From Micromonospora orduensis (GTDB taxonomy: Bacteria > Actinomycetota > Actinomycetes > Mycobacteriales > Micromonosporaceae): a stretch of DNA of 64,000 nucleotides. The notes under the pieces were generated by a model. It did not search any database and was not told the DNA's origin. It saw only the letters and a program-made list of their open reading frames with translations. The translations under genes and the position numbers were made by a program. The stretch is from the NCBI RefSeq assembly GCF_006228125.1, contig NZ_VDFY01000138.1, positions 1 to 64,000 of the forward strand, given 5' to 3'. Positions 1-10,526 of the stretch are shown one piece after another (position 1 is the stretch's first letter; each line of letters begins with the position of its first letter).

Positions 1-417
1 GGGTGGGGCGGTGGTGGGTTGGTGGTGCAGGTCGGTGGTGAGTTGTTGCCAGGTGGTGACGTTGGGGTGCAGGGTGGCGAGGCGTTGGGCCTGGGTGTCG
101 TTGTGGGTGACGACGAGGTGGGTGCCGGCCTTGTGCAGCATGTGGCGGAGTCGTTCGTCGGGGTGGGTCGGGTCCAGTGGCAGGTAGGTGCCGCCGGCTT
201 TGAGGATGGCCAGGAGCAGGGTGCTGGTGTTCAGGTCGGCGGGGCCGCACACGCCGACGACGACCTCCGCGGTGACGCCGGCAGCGCGCAGGAGGTGAGC
301 GCAGCGGTTGGCCCTCTCCTGCAACTCGCGGTACGTCAACCGATCCTGTCCCCGCACCAACGCCACCGCATCCGGTCCCTGCGCTGCCCGGTGTTCGAAC
401 CACTCGATTAGTTTCAC
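1..417 (-). CDS. NRPS adenylation domain protein, N-terminal part only (cut by window edge)
   Basis: The reverse strand reads open from a GTG at 417 to the left edge, giving 139 residues of an adenylation domain. Core A1 is visible at residues 27-48 (LTYRELQERANR...) and core A2 at 72-82 (LKAGGTYLPLD). No condensation domain precedes it, so this is a free A domain or the first module of an initiating NRPS. The substrate-binding residues lie beyond the edge, so specificity cannot be read. The ribosome-binding site is weak (GAGGG just upstream). It is divergent from the P450 at 1257 and points away from it. The domain assignment is secure; the rest of the protein is unseen. Confidence 0.85.
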   Translation of the reverse strand, partial: MKLIEWFEHRAAQGPDAVALVRGQDRLTYRELQERANRCAHLLRAAGVTAEVVVGVCGPADLNTSTLLLAILKAGGTYLPLDPTHPDERLRHMLHKAGTHLVVTHNDTQAQRLATLHPNVTTWQQLTTDLHHQPTTAPP

Positions 418-1256
418 AATGCCCTCACTCAATCTGACGTGTGAGTCAGTCAGCGGACGTGCGATTTGCCGGCGTGAACGTACGCAGCCCAATGCTCGTG
501 CATCGGCGACACCAGAGAGCCGTTCGCTGGCCGGCCGTTCACCGATTCACGGTGGTAGCGGTCGCTGACCGTCCCGCCGGCGAGACGCCCAGACGGCATG
601 ATTCCGGTTGCCCGAGCAGCGCGCGACTATCGGTAATGCGGGCCGAAGGTTTGAGCACCGCATCCGTCCTACTCGAATATGACCCAAAATCCGGTGTGGC
701 GGTGGAGGTGCGCACAGGTGCAGTGGGCGGTGGACTGCGCCGCCAAGGCCCCGGCAAAAGTCGATGGCGGCGTCGCACAAGGCTGCCATGACTTGGGATT
801 CAGTGCCGGTGCGGATCTGGAACTGGGTTCTCGTCCCGGACGTGTCCACGACCTTGCCGGGGCGCTCCCGGCGTTCCGTGAGGCGCGCGCGGGATCGACG
901 GTCGAGGACGGCTGAGCGTCGTCATCCCGGCGGGCCGAGCAGGATAGACCGCAGTCATCACCGTCGCTGGATGGGCGGACCCCAGCTGGTCAGGAAGAGG
1001 CTCTCGCCGGGTCAGGTTACCGACCATCCGGGTGACATCATGGACAACCAGACAAGCCGAGCCGACAGTGACCGTTGGACCGCGGAGCAGGAATTGTCTC
1101 TGTGAGCGGCAAGCCGGCCGACTCCTGGCCGATGCGACCCATCAGTTCGGTCGCCGGCCGGCGGGGTCCCGGTGCGACCGACGGGCCCGTCCGCCGCTCC
1201 AGATCGATCCCGCCCCACAGCCGACGCCGCTGTGGCGTCGCCTGAGTGGAGGCCGA
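418..1256. other. Long intergenic region between divergent NRPS and P450 genes
   Basis: These 839 bases separate the leftward A-domain gene from the rightward P450. Open frames here on both strands are Arg/Pro/Gly-rich, have no recognisable domain and overlap each other, so I call none a gene. The stretch presumably carries both promoters. I could not identify a convincing -35/-10 pair, a tRNA, or a long repeat in it. Confidence 0.5.
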
Positions 1257-2474
1257 GTGCTGCACAGCAACTCCGACATGATTGACATCTCGGACCCGGC
1301 GATCTACGGAGCCGGGGACGCGGTCGCCACGTGGGCGCAGCTGCGCGCGACCAGGCCGGTGTTCTGGAACCAACCGGCGGGCGGCGAGGGATTCTGGGCC
1401 ATCATGACCTACGCGCCGGCCCTTCAGGTCTACCGCGATGCCGCCACCTTCACATCCGAAGGTGGCATGCGTGTCGGCGCGGACCGCGCTGCGGTGGAAG
1501 CCGCCGCTGGCCGCATGCTGATCGTCAGCGATCCTCCGCACCACACCAGCCTGCGCCAGGCGTTGAACCCCGCGTTCCGCCCGGCCGCAGTCAGGGCGCT
1601 GGCCACCTCGATGCGGCGTGCGGTCGAGCCGCTGATCGAGGAGAACCTGACCCGGGAGACGGTGGAGTTCGTCAGCGAGGTCGCCGCGATCATTCCGGCC
1701 GCGGTCATCTGCGACTTGATGGGGGTACCCGAATCCGACCGTCCCATGATGATCGCGCTGACCAGTCGCGCGTTCGGCGCCTCCGTCGCCGGCGAGACGA
1801 CCGGCCGTCCGGCCGACATGCTGGATCGGGCGGAGGCGCACGCGGAGATCTTCCTCTACTACGACGACCTGGTCGAAGAGCGCCGGCGCCATCCGGGCGA
1901 CGACCTTGTCAGCACCCTGGTGCACAGCGAGATCGATGGTCGGCGGCTCACCAACGAAGAGGTGCTGCTGAACTGCGACGGCCTCGTCACCGGAGCGAAC
2001 GAGACCACTCGGCACGCCTTCGTCGGAGGGCTGCTCGCCCTTATCGAGAATCCGGACCAGTGGCGGGGCCTGCGTGAGGGGACGCTGGACGTCGACACGG
2101 CGGTCGAAGAGGTCCTTCGATACACCAGTCCGGCAATGCACGTCAAGCGGGTCGTCACCGCAGACGTTGAACTGGGCGGTCAACTCGTAGAGGCGGGGCA
2201 GGCCGTGGCGGTGTGGAACCCGTCGGTCAACCGTGACGAGCAGATCTTCCCTGATCCCGAGCGCTTCGATCTCGCCCGCAGGCCCAACCGACACCTGACC
2301 CTCGGGCACGGTCCACACAACTGCCTGGGCGGCCTCCTGGCCCGCCAGGAGCTGCGGATTCTGCTTGAGGTCCTGCGGGAGCGGGTGACCACGATGGAGT
2401 TGGTCGGACCCGTCCGGCGGCTCTACTCGAACTTCATCTGGGGTTTCGAGCAGCTCCCGGTACGGCTCCGCTAG
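1257..2474 (+). CDS. Cytochrome P450 (first of two)
   Basis: This is a 405-residue bacterial class I P450 that would oxidise a biosynthetic intermediate using electrons from ferredoxin. The I-helix oxygen-binding motif is GANETT near residue 245, the K-helix ExxR lies in EEVLRY near 284, and the heme loop is LGHGPHNCLGG with the ligand Cys at 356. It resembles the second P450 at 24318 in the N-terminal region, in the SDPPxHxxLRQ segment and in the SNFIxG C-terminus. That resemblance fits the group acting on carrier-bound amino acids in NRPS pathways. I chose GTG 1257 because GTGGAGG ends four bases upstream; ATG 1278 is an alternative. Its substrate is not deducible. Confidence 0.9.
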   Translation: MLHSNSDMIDISDPAIYGAGDAVATWAQLRATRPVFWNQPAGGEGFWAIMTYAPALQVYRDAATFTSEGGMRVGADRAAVEAAAGRMLIVSDPPHHTSLRQALNPAFRPAAVRALATSMRRAVEPLIEENLTRETVEFVSEVAAIIPAAVICDLMGVPESDRPMMIALTSRAFGASVAGETTGRPADMLDRAEAHAEIFLYYDDLVEERRRHPGDDLVSTLVHSEIDGRRLTNEEVLLNCDGLVTGANETTRHAFVGGLLALIENPDQWRGLREGTLDVDTAVEEVLRYTSPAMHVKRVVTADVELGGQLVEAGQAVAVWNPSVNRDEQIFPDPERFDLARRPNRHLTLGHGPHNCLGGLLARQELRILLEVLRERVTTMELVGPVRRLYSNFIWGFEQLPVRLR

Positions 2475-2534
2475 GCCGTGTCCCTGGCGGGAGCAAGCCG
2501 GTGCCTTCGCGCCGTCCGCTGCAACCCGCGTGAG

Positions 2535-4007
2535 CTACGGATGACGAGACGGCACCTGGGTCCGATCGCCGTCCGGCGTCGCTTGCTCGTCCTCCCCGAT
2601 CTCCGCCGCGGGCTCACCATCCTGCGGATGCGACCGCTCCTCTCGGGCCTGGTCGGTGTCCCGGAGACCGCCGTCGGGAGGGGTGTCGTCGGTGGCCTGG
2701 TGACCGCCGCCGGCACCCGCAGGGCCGTCCTCGGGGGCGGCCAGGGCGAGGAACACGACGGCCAGGAGGCCCAACGCGATAGTGGCGATCGCGCAACACA
2801 GCAAGGTGCCCCGGGCGCCCAGCAGCGTGACGAGCGGGCCACCCGCGATGGTGCCGAGCGGCACCGCCGGGATGATCAAGGCGGTGTTGGCTGCCAGGAC
2901 GCTCGCCAGCCGTCCCGGCTCAGCACGACGTTGGATGAGCGCGCGGCTCAAAGCCATGTAAGGCGCCCAGATGAAGCCGCCGAGCGCGAACGCGGCGAGC
3001 GACACCGGTACCGGTGCGCCCAGCCCCAGCGGCAGCAGGGTGACTCCGAAGCCGAGGATGATTCCGGTGATGGTGCGCCACAGCGGGAGGCGTCCGGCGT
3101 ACCCGCTTGCCACCGCGCCGATGAGAGAGCCGACCCCAAAGACCGTGTAGTACAGGCCGAGCAGGGCCGCGGACCCACCGATGTCGTTGACGTAGATCGG
3201 GAAGGCCACATAGACCGGCCCGAAGAAGGCGAAGAAGGCGAAGGTGAGCAGCATCAGGACGAGCAGGGTGCGGTCGCCGGCGACGGCACGCAGCCCTGCC
3301 CCGCGGTTCTTCGGCGGGGCCTCGGCGGGCTTGTCGGCGACACCCGCCCGGAGCGCGAACAGGTAGGACACGGCCAGAGCAAGGAAGCTGACGGCGTCGA
3401 GCGCGATCACCAGGGCGGCGCCCTGCCAGCCGATGAGCAGTCCCGCGACCGGGGGACCGGCTATGGTGGCGGCCCCGGCGAAGATGTTGAGCAAGGCATT
3501 GGCGGGTACGTGCTGCCTCTCCGGCAACACCTCGGCGATCAGGGTGAACCGACCGGCGACACCCCAGGAGTGCAGCAGGGAGGACACCGCCAACAGGACG
3601 ACGAAGATCGTCGGGTTGAGCAGACCGGTCAGGTACGCCACGGGTATCAGCGCGAGTGTGACACCGCGCAGGGTCGCATCCCAGTAGACCAGCTGCGCGC
3701 TTCCCCGACCGGCGAGGAAACGGCCGAAGACAGCGGCGCCGACGGTTGCGGGGAGCGAGTACGCGGCGACCGCCAGCGCCACCCAGGCCGCCTCGGAACC
3801 CGCGGGGGCCAGTTCGAGCGCGAACCAGCTGATGGCCACCACCGACATGCCGTCGCCGAACGAGGAGACCGCCATTCCCGGCAGGACCCGGCGCAGCAGC
3901 CGATGGCTGATGACCGGCCAGTAGGGCGAGGAGCGGGGGAACGACTGTCTGGCGCCGAGCTTGCGGGACCCGGACGGCTCGGCGGCATTAGTGGCACTCT
4001 CGTTCAT
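2535..4007 (-). CDS. MFS transporter
   Basis: This is a 490-residue multi-pass membrane protein of the major facilitator superfamily, with repeated hydrophobic helices from about residue 35 to 415. Its organisation resembles the MFS_3/enterobactin-exporter-like drug efflux proteins (GDGMSVVAISWFALE near the first helices, then a central charged loop). A hydrophilic tail of about 70 residues rich in D, P, G and R follows the last helix, which is longer than usual. Start ATG 4007 is supported by AAGGGGAGC just upstream. It follows the terminal NRPS gene at 4135 on the same strand, so export of the finished peptide or self-protection is the natural inference. It ends convergently with the P450. 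Confidence 0.88.
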   Translation of the reverse strand: MNESATNAAEPSGSRKLGARQSFPRSSPYWPVISHRLLRRVLPGMAVSSFGDGMSVVAISWFALELAPAGSEAAWVALAVAAYSLPATVGAAVFGRFLAGRGSAQLVYWDATLRGVTLALIPVAYLTGLLNPTIFVVLLAVSSLLHSWGVAGRFTLIAEVLPERQHVPANALLNIFAGAATIAGPPVAGLLIGWQGAALVIALDAVSFLALAVSYLFALRAGVADKPAEAPPKNRGAGLRAVAGDRTLLVLMLLTFAFFAFFGPVYVAFPIYVNDIGGSAALLGLYYTVFGVGSLIGAVASGYAGRLPLWRTITGIILGFGVTLLPLGLGAPVPVSLAAFALGGFIWAPYMALSRALIQRRAEPGRLASVLAANTALIIPAVPLGTIAGGPLVTLLGARGTLLCCAIATIALGLLAVVFLALAAPEDGPAGAGGGHQATDDTPPDGGLRDTDQAREERSHPQDGEPAAEIGEDEQATPDGDRTQVPSRHP

Positions 4008-4134
4008 TGCTCCCCTTGAGCTACTGGGGCCGCTCGTGAAGGGCCCCACGGGTGGTCCGGGACTCCGTGGCGAAGCGGACGGAAGCACGTAGCACCACGG
4101 CAGGTATTCGTGTCCCTGGCCGCGTGCCCTTCGG

Positions 4135-7100
4135 CTAGTCGTGGCCCGACACCTCTTCGGACGGTACGGCGGCGGCAAGGGCGGCCACATGTGCCGGACC
4201 GAGGATCGAGTAGTGGTCGGCGGGAAGCTTCCGCACCTCCAATCCTCCGGCGGCGACGAGCCGCCAGGCGCTGAGTGTCTCCTCCCGGTTGTCGTCGCGG
4301 TCGCCGCTCAGGACCAGGACCACCCGCCCAGGATAGGGCCTCGGGCGGTATCGGGTCAGTAGCCGCAGATGGGCGCTGAACACCTGGAAACGGCGATCCA
4401 CCCACCGTCGCCCCTCGGCGGCGGCCAGCCGACCCGCCTCGACCAGCGTGGCGTGCAGGGCCGCCAGCGGATCCTCTCCCTCTCCGGCAGCCGGCGGGCG
4501 CAGGCCGGTGCTCCGGCACACGTCCTGCGCGAAGGCGACGGCCAGCGCCTCCTCATCGAGGACGAAGTCGGGCGAGCCCGGTGCGGCGAGCGCCGAGTCT
4601 ATCGCCAGCACCGGCGGATGACGGACGTCGCGCTCGTGTGCCTGCAGGGCCATCTCGAGCGCGATCACGCCGCCCATGGACCACCCGCCGTAGCACGCGG
4701 GCCGGTGCACGCCCTGGGCGCGCAGGCGGGACAGGTAGTCCGCCGCGAGCGACTCCAGGTCGGCGAGGGCCTCCGCATCGCCGTCCAGCAGTGGCGATCG
4801 GATGCCGTGCACGGTGGCCGGGCCGGGTATCGTCCGAGCCAGCGTGGAGTACGGCAGTACCTCGCCGCCCACCGGATGGACCAGCACGATGTGTCCGCCG
4901 TGCCCCTCCCGAAGGCGGACGACGACGGAGTCGGGCCGCCGGTCATGATCGCGGATCTGGGCGGCGAGCCGCTCGACCGTGGCAGTGGGGAACAGGGCCG
5001 ACACCGGCAGCGATACCCCCAGCCGTCGTTCGATGCGGTTCACCAGACGGGCCGCGAGCAGGGAGTGGCCGCCCAGCTTGAAGAAGTCCTCCCGTATGCC
5101 GATCTCGTCCACGCCCAGCAATTCCCGGTACAGCTCCGCCAGCCGGCGTTCCATCTCGTCCCTTGGCGCGAGCCGGACGACCGCTTCTCGTTCCGGATCG
5201 ACCGTCGGCGGGACGTCGAGATCCTCGGCCGGGACAGCGCTGGTGGGAGTCGGACCGGTCTGCCGCACCGGCGGGGCGGGCGGTATTTCGGGCCGCACGA
5301 CCATCAGAGCGCCGTCGGCGCGCCAGCGCGCCAGGTCATTGCTGCGGAACAGCCGCTGCCCCGGCAGCCCGCCGGACGGATTCGCCACGAAGGTCGTCGC
5401 CGTCAGTGCGGGTTGCCCGAGGTAGCCGCGCGGCATGCCGTCACCCGCGATGTACAGCTCGCCCACCTCACCGATGCCGACCGGCTGCCCCGTGCGGCCC
5501 AGTACGTACAACCGGGTGTTGTTCGCCGGGCGGCCGATCGGCACCGAACCGACGGCGGGCCAGGCGTCGGTCACCTCGGCGGCCGCGCAGAAGGTGCCGT
5601 ACTCGGGCGGGTCGTACAGGACGCGCAGTCGAACGCGGTTCCCCACCTCCCGCCGCCAGCGGTGAATCCGATCTGGTGTGACATGCCCGCCGCCGATGCT
5701 GATCCACCGCAGGCGCCCGGCCAATTCGGCCGCCGCCCCGGCGTCGACGAGGTCGCTCCAGTACGACACGGGCAGGCGCAGTGCGGTCGGCCGCAGTTGC
5801 GCGCAGCGCTGGACGAACCGTGCCGGAGGACTGTCGAGCAAATCGCCCCCGACCACCAGCGTCGCGCCGACCGACAGCGATTCGACGAGGTCGCCGAACC
5901 AACCGGTGGAGCCGTGCGGCATGACCTGCAGACACCGGTCCGCCGGCCCGAGTCGAGCGGACCGGGCCGCGTCGGCGAGGTGGCCGGCTATCCCCCGGTG
6001 GGTGACGACCACACCGAGCGGCCGCCCGGACGACGGACCCGGATAGACGAGGCACGCCGCCTCCGCCGCGACATCGCGCCGGTCGACGGCCGTCTCGGGA
6101 AGCTGGACCAGCTCGCCGTGCTGCTCGTCGAGCAGGACCAGGGGCAGGTGACCGACCCGCTCCGCCCATCTGCTGGTCGTCACCACCAGCGCGGTGGCGG
6201 AATCGACAAGCACCGCCCCCAGCCGGGAAGGCGCCTCGCGGGGGTCGAGGCCCAACACGACACCACCCGCCCGGTGTACGGCCAGGGTTGCGGCCACCGC
6301 ATTGATCCCCGGGGCGAGGAGCACCCCGACCACGGTCTCGGACCCTACGCCCCGGGCGCGGAGGTGATGCGCCAGCTGATTGGACCGGCGCGCCAGCTCG
6401 TCGAAGGTCACCCGGGCGCCGTCGTGCTCGACTGCCACCGCGTCCGGCGTCGCGACCGCCACGCTGTCGACCCGCTCGGGCAGCCGTTGGTCAGGCCCTT
6501 TCACTCGCCCGCCATCGCCCCATCGGTCCACGATGTGCGCGATCTCCCGCGCCGGCGCCAGGGACACGGCGAGCATCGGCTGGTCCGGCTCAGCGACCAG
6601 GGACCGCAGAAGCGTCACGTAGTCCCGGGCGAAACGGGCCGCAGTGTCCCGGTCGAACAGATCGGTAGCGTATGCCAGCCAGCCGCGGATCGAGCCGTCC
6701 GGCTGCTCCGCGAGGGAGAGGTGCAGATCCCAACCGCAGGTGTCCTGCTCGGCCGCCAGATACGTACAGGTGACGCCCGGCAGCTCCAGACCGGGCAGCC
6801 GACCGTCGTCCAGCTGGAACAGCGTCTGGAAGACCGGGTGGTGGGACAGCTGGGGATCGAGTCCGAGGTTCTGCACCACCACGTCGAACGGAACGTCCAA
6901 CCGGCTCGTGGCCTCCAGCACCGCCCGTCGGGTGGCCAGCAGCAGCTCCCGGAAGCTCACGTCCTCGGTGAAGTCGGCGCGTAGCGCGACCGTGCCCACG
7001 AAGAAGCCGATCAACTGTTCCAGCGCGACGTCGTCGCGGCCAGCGACTGGAGTGCCCACCACGACCGTGCGGTCGCCGCTGTAGCGGTGCATGAGTGCCT

Positions 7101-7947
7101 GGAACACGGTCAACAGGATCATGAAGGTGGTGACCCTGGGCCTGGAGCCGAACCGCCGCACCTCTGTGGCGAGCGACTCGAGCAGGTGGACTTCCACCTT
7201 GGATCCCCGATGGCTGCTCTCGGCGGGGCGGGTCCGGTCCAGAGGCAGGTTGATCACCCGAGGGGCGCCGTCGAGCTGGCGTCGCCAGTACCTCAACTGC
7301 TCCGCCCAGCTTTCCCCGGTCGCCGTCTCCTGCTGCCGGCGGGCGAAGTCCACGTGTTGCAGGGCCAGCGGCGGTAGCCGGGTCGGTTCACCCAGCGCGG
7401 CTTCGTACAGGCGTTGCAGGTCCCGCAGGAGGATCCCCCAGGACCAGCCGTCGAAGGCGATGTGGTGGCAGGCGACGACGAACAGGTGCCGGGTGGGCGC
7501 CAACCGCACTAGCGCGGCGCGGAAGGGCGGCTCGCGCTCGAGGGCGAACGGGCGCTGGGTCACCGGTGCCAGGAAGCGTCGGACCCGATCGTCGCGGTCC
7601 GGTTCGCGCAGACCGGTGACGTCCTCGATCGGCATCGTGACCAGGTTCGTGGCGGTGACCAGCTGCACCGGGTCGCCCTCAGCGTCCGCGACGATCAGGG
7701 TACGGAGGATCTCGTGCCGTTCGACGACAGCGCGGACCGCTTGGCGCAGCGCCTCGACGTGGAGGTCACCGTCGATCTGGAAGGTAGCGCTCGCCTGGTA
7801 GACCAGCGCCTCTGGTTGAAGCCGATAGAGGAACCAGAGCCGCTGCTGGGCCAGTGACGCGGGGCCGGACCGCACCTGCGACGGCGCCGGCCCGCCGGGA
7901 TCCGTCGGCCCGACCGCCGGCCCCGCCTGCGTCGGCGTGCCCGTCAC
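4135..7947 (-). CDS. Terminal NRPS module C-A-PCP-TE with a degenerate, truncated A domain
   Basis: This 1270-residue NRPS would perform the last condensation and release. Condensation domain: about residues 28-460, with intact HHIAFDG at 161-167. A-like domain: about 490-890. Carrier domain: GGHSLL with Ser962. Thioesterase: about 1015-1265, with GWSMGG and nucleophile Ser1090. The A domain is abnormal. Core A3 reads [12 protein letters not shown] (about 633-645) instead of YTSGSTGRPKG, A5 reads YDPPEYG instead of YGPTE, A7 reads [10 protein letters not shown] instead of YRTGDLARW, and after A7 the sequence passes straight to a proline-rich linker, so A8 and A10 with its catalytic Lys are missing. 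It probably cannot adenylate and its carrier would be loaded in trans. GTG 7947 overlaps the upstream stop as GTGA. Confidence 0.92.
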   Translation of the reverse strand: MTGTPTQAGPAVGPTDPGGPAPSQVRSGPASLAQQRLWFLYRLQPEALVYQASATFQIDGDLHVEALRQAVRAVVERHEILRTLIVADAEGDPVQLVTATNLVTMPIEDVTGLREPDRDDRVRRFLAPVTQRPFALEREPPFRAALVRLAPTRHLFVVACHHIAFDGWSWGILLRDLQRLYEAALGEPTRLPPLALQHVDFARRQQETATGESWAEQLRYWRRQLDGAPRVINLPLDRTRPAESSHRGSKVEVHLLESLATEVRRFGSRPRVTTFMILLTVFQALMHRYSGDRTVVVGTPVAGRDDVALEQLIGFFVGTVALRADFTEDVSFRELLLATRRAVLEATSRLDVPFDVVVQNLGLDPQLSHHPVFQTLFQLDDGRLPGLELPGVTCTYLAAEQDTCGWDLHLSLAEQPDGSIRGWLAYATDLFDRDTAARFARDYVTLLRSLVAEPDQPMLAVSLAPAREIAHIVDRWGDGGRVKGPDQRLPERVDSVAVATPDAVAVEHDGARVTFDELARRSNQLAHHLRARGVGSETVVGVLLAPGINAVAATLAVHRAGGVVLGLDPREAPSRLGAVLVDSATALVVTTSRWAERVGHLPLVLLDEQHGELVQLPETAVDRRDVAAEAACLVYPGPSSGRPLGVVVTHRGIAGHLADAARSARLGPADRCLQVMPHGSTGWFGDLVESLSVGATLVVGGDLLDSPPARFVQRCAQLRPTALRLPVSYWSDLVDAGAAAELAGRLRWISIGGGHVTPDRIHRWRREVGNRVRLRVLYDPPEYGTFCAAAEVTDAWPAVGSVPIGRPANNTRLYVLGRTGQPVGIGEVGELYIAGDGMPRGYLGQPALTATTFVANPSGGLPGQRLFRSNDLARWRADGALMVVRPEIPPAPPVRQTGPTPTSAVPAEDLDVPPTVDPEREAVVRLAPRDEMERRLAELYRELLGVDEIGIREDFFKLGGHSLLAARLVNRIERRLGVSLPVSALFPTATVERLAAQIRDHDRRPDSVVVRLREGHGGHIVLVHPVGGEVLPYSTLARTIPGPATVHGIRSPLLDGDAEALADLESLAADYLSRLRAQGVHRPACYGGWSMGGVIALEMALQAHERDVRHPPVLAIDSALAAPGSPDFVLDEEALAVAFAQDVCRSTGLRPPAAGEGEDPLAALHATLVEAGRLAAAEGRRWVDRRFQVFSAHLRLLTRYRPRPYPGRVVLVLSGDRDDNREETLSAWRLVAAGGLEVRKLPADHYSILGPAHVAALAAAVPSEEVSGHD

Positions 7948-8249
7948 GGGGCCGCCGCCGGGGACACCCGTGGTGCAGTCTGCACCTCGACCACGAGTTC
8001 CGCGACGGTCGGCGCGTCGAAGATGTGGTACAGCTCCAGTTCCGCGCCCAACTCGGCGCGAATTCGGTTCACCAGCCTCAGCCCCAGCAGGGAATGCCCG
8101 CCAAGGTCGAAGAAGTCCTCGTCGACCGCCACGTCCGGAACGCCGAGGACTTCACCGAACAGCCGACGCACGGCCTCCTGCGTCGCCTCGTCGGTCTGAC
8201 CGGTCGTCCGCCCGTGGTGGGCAGCGTTCTGGTTGTCACCGTGGGTCAT
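7944..8249 (-). CDS. Free-standing peptidyl carrier protein
   Basis: This is a 101-residue carrier protein consisting of one PCP domain. [20 protein letters not shown] gives the phosphopantetheine attachment serine in GGHSLL. Start ATG 8249 has a strong GAGGAGGAA site and overlaps the end of the condensation gene by 14 bases. Its stop overlaps the GTG of the terminal NRPS, so the three genes are translationally coupled. The condensation protein upstream plus this carrier together amount to one split NRPS module, but with no A domain in the unit. Loading must come from one of the free A proteins elsewhere in the block. Confidence 0.93.
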   Translation of the reverse strand: MTHGDNQNAAHHGRTTGQTDEATQEAVRRLFGEVLGVPDVAVDEDFFDLGGHSLLGLRLVNRIRAELGAELELYHIFDAPTVAELVVEVQTAPRVSPAAAP

Positions 8250-9729
8250 GTCGTTCCTCCTCGCGCCCGTGGTGGGGTCGGGACTCCGCCAGGACCGTGA
8301 TCGATGTGATCGCCTCGTCGGGTCTCTGGCCGATCACCTCCAGCAGTCGGACGAACCGGGACGCGATCTGATCGACCGTCGATGCCGTCCAGAGGTCGGT
8401 GGTGTACGCGAAGGAGCACGACAGCCGGCCGCCGGATTCCACAAGCCGTACAGAGAGATCCACCCTGGGCCCGCGCAGCCGCACCGGCACCTCCGATACG
8501 CGCATTCCGGCGAAGTCCGGCTGCGCCTGCTGCTGGACGACGTCGAACCAGATGTTGAAGATCGGGTTTCGGCCGCTCCGGCGGCGGGGGCGTATCGCCT
8601 GAACGATGCGTTGGAAGGGCAGTTCCTGGTGCTGGTACGCCGCCAGTGCCATGTCCCGCGTCTTGGCCAGCAACTGCCGGAAGGTGGGGTCCCCCGTCCA
8701 CTGCAGGCGCAGCGCGATCGTGTTGACGAAGACCCCCATGACGTCGTCGAACTCGGGCCGCGCCCGGCCGGCGCTCGGCGAGCCGACGACGAGGTCTGTC
8801 TGCCCTGTGCGCCAGGCGAGAAACGCGTAGAAGGCCGCCAGCAGCGTCATGAACTGTGTCGTGCCCGCCGACTGGGACAGCGACCGCAGCCGGACGAGGG
8901 TCTCGTCCGGTACGTCGACCACCGCGAGGCCCGCCTCCCCGCCGGGGACCTTCGGCCGGTCGCGGTCGGTGACGATGGCGACGTACGGGGGCGCACCGTC
9001 GAGGAACATTCGCCAGAAGGTCACCTGCTCCGCCGCCTCCGGGCCGTCGAGCCACCGGTTCTGCCAGCCGGCGTAGTCGACGTACTGCACCGCCGGTGGC
9101 GGGGGAGGGGGCCGGCCGGACGACAGTGCGGCGTAGGCCGCGGACAGGTCCCTCCAGAACAGCGCGATGGAGGGGCCGTCCACGGCGATGTGGTGGAAGC
9201 AGGCGTGCAGGAGGTGCTCCCCGCAGCGCAGCTGGTAGGCGACGAACCGTACCGGCGGGTCCCGGGCGAGGTCGAACGCCTGTGCCGTGTCGTGCCGCGC
9301 GGCTTCGGCGGCCCGCTCGATGGCGACAGAGGGCGCCAGGCCGGTGAGGTCCACGAGTCCGAGCGGCAACTCGTCGCCTGAGATGGACTGCCGCACCTCG
9401 CCCTCCACCTCGCGGTAGCGGGTGCGCAGAATCTCGTGCCGCCGGCTTACCGCGGCCAGGGCGTCGGCGAGGCGCGTGATGTCCAGCGGGCCACCGGAAA
9501 CGTGCCAGAGGGAGGAGACGTTCGACGCCGCCGGGTCCCGGGCCAGCTCGTGCATCAGCCACACCCGCTGCTGGGCTGACGACGTCTGGGTACGGTCAGC
9601 CGTGACCGCGATCGACGCGCTCGAGGAGCTGTCGGGCCCGCGCGGTGCCCGACCGCGCAGTCGTAGTGCGAGCAGACGACGGTGATCCGCAGGCAGCGCG
9701 CCGGGCGGGTCGGCGGTTTGCCCCGTCAT
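8236..9729 (-). CDS. Free-standing NRPS condensation domain protein
   Basis: This 497-residue protein is essentially one condensation domain, joining carrier-bound acyl or aminoacyl donors and acceptors. The catalytic motif HHIAVDGPS is intact (about residues 177-185), as are the entry motif [13 protein letters not shown] and the later [11 protein letters not shown] and [15 protein letters not shown] segments. Start ATG 9729 overlaps the stop of a short upstream frame as ATGA and has no good ribosome-binding site of its own, which suggests coupling to that frame. It belongs to the unit running C, PCP, C-A-PCP-TE, exporter. Whether it is a normal elongation, starter or non-canonical C domain cannot be settled by eye. 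Confidence 0.92.
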   Translation of the reverse strand: MTGQTADPPGALPADHRRLLALRLRGRAPRGPDSSSSASIAVTADRTQTSSAQQRVWLMHELARDPAASNVSSLWHVSGGPLDITRLADALAAVSRRHEILRTRYREVEGEVRQSISGDELPLGLVDLTGLAPSVAIERAAEAARHDTAQAFDLARDPPVRFVAYQLRCGEHLLHACFHHIAVDGPSIALFWRDLSAAYAALSSGRPPPPPPAVQYVDYAGWQNRWLDGPEAAEQVTFWRMFLDGAPPYVAIVTDRDRPKVPGGEAGLAVVDVPDETLVRLRSLSQSAGTTQFMTLLAAFYAFLAWRTGQTDLVVGSPSAGRARPEFDDVMGVFVNTIALRLQWTGDPTFRQLLAKTRDMALAAYQHQELPFQRIVQAIRPRRRSGRNPIFNIWFDVVQQQAQPDFAGMRVSEVPVRLRGPRVDLSVRLVESGGRLSCSFAYTTDLWTASTVDQIASRFVRLLEVIGQRPDEAITSITVLAESRPHHGREEERHDPR

Positions 9730-9830
9730 TGTCGGCGCACGTCGCGTGGCTCGCCGTCGGCTGTGGACTGGTCGGCCTGCGCCGGCGCATTCCGCGCAAT
9801 GCTCAGGGATTGGCTGTTGCCCCCGGACAT
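9726..9830 (-). CDS. Small 34-residue leader-type ORF ahead of the condensation gene
   Basis: This short frame begins MSGGNSQSLSIARNAP and ends in DVRRQ with its TGA overlapping the ATG of the condensation gene (ATGA). GGAAGG lies four bases upstream of ATG 9830. An in-frame ATG at 9842 would add four residues. It resembles no family I know. The downstream gene has no Shine-Dalgarno site of its own, so this frame may serve mainly for translational coupling. Coding status rests only on the ribosome site and the overlap. Confidence 0.4.
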   Translation of the reverse strand: MSGGNSQSLSIARNAPAQADQSTADGEPRDVRRQ

Positions 9831-10081
9831 AACACCTTCCATGTGTGTCGTCGGGCTCCTGCGCCGCCGACCGAACGCGGCGGTGAAACCGCCCCGACCG
9901 GCAACCGTTCACCCTGCGCGGCTGTGGCCCTCGACTCCACTATGGTCCAGTCCCAGCCTCCCGGAGCTCGTGCGGGTGCGGCGAATTCCGCACTTGATGT
10001 CTCGCCGGCGAGACCGTCGGCGCGGGAATACTGGACCGACGCTGGGCCGAGAATCCGGTGTGGACTGATGAAGGGATCGCC

Positions 10082-10477
10082 ATGCACAGACGCATGCTCG
10101 TCAACACCGGCAGCAGTTTTGAACAACATTTCGGCTATTCGCGCGCGGTGCGCGTCGGCCCCCATGTCTTTGTCGCGGGGACCACCGCGGCCTCCCCTGA
10201 CGGGGCAGTCGGGGGCACCGACGTGCAGGAGCAGACCCGGGAGGTGTTTCGCCGGGTCGAACTCGCCTTGGAGAAGGCGGGAGCTGGGCTAGGGGATGTG
10301 GTAAGGACGCGCGTTTTTGTCACCGACATAAACGACTGGCAGGCCATCGGGCGCATCCACGCGGCGGTCTTCGAGAGTGTCCTGCCGGCCAGCACAATCG
10401 TCGAGGTTTCCGGGCTCGTCATGTCGGACCTCATGGTGGAGATTGAAGTCGATGCGATCGTCGCGGACGAGGCATGA
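10082..10477 (+). CDS. Rid (YjgF/YER057c/UK114) family protein
   Basis: This is a 131-residue protein of the Rid fold, which forms trimers with ligand sites at the interfaces. Classical RidA hydrolyses reactive enamine/imine intermediates made by PLP enzymes. Family features are GPHVFVAGTTA near residue 25, DVVRTRVFVTDINDW in the middle and IEVDAIV at the end. The arginine that holds the substrate carboxylate in RidA (in the context PARS) appears replaced: the segment reads LPASTIVEV. It is therefore probably not a standard imine deaminase. Start ATG 10082 follows GAAGGGA. It heads the rightward biosynthetic run, about 50 bases before the ligase gene, which suggests a pathway role. Confidence 0.88.
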   Translation: MHRRMLVNTGSSFEQHFGYSRAVRVGPHVFVAGTTAASPDGAVGGTDVQEQTREVFRRVELALEKAGAGLGDVVRTRVFVTDINDWQAIGRIHAAVFESVLPASTIVEVSGLVMSDLMVEIEVDAIVADEA

Positions 10478-10526
10478 GGATGGACGCCCGTCGTTGACCC
10501 GCCCGCGGAGCAAGGAGACATCCGTC

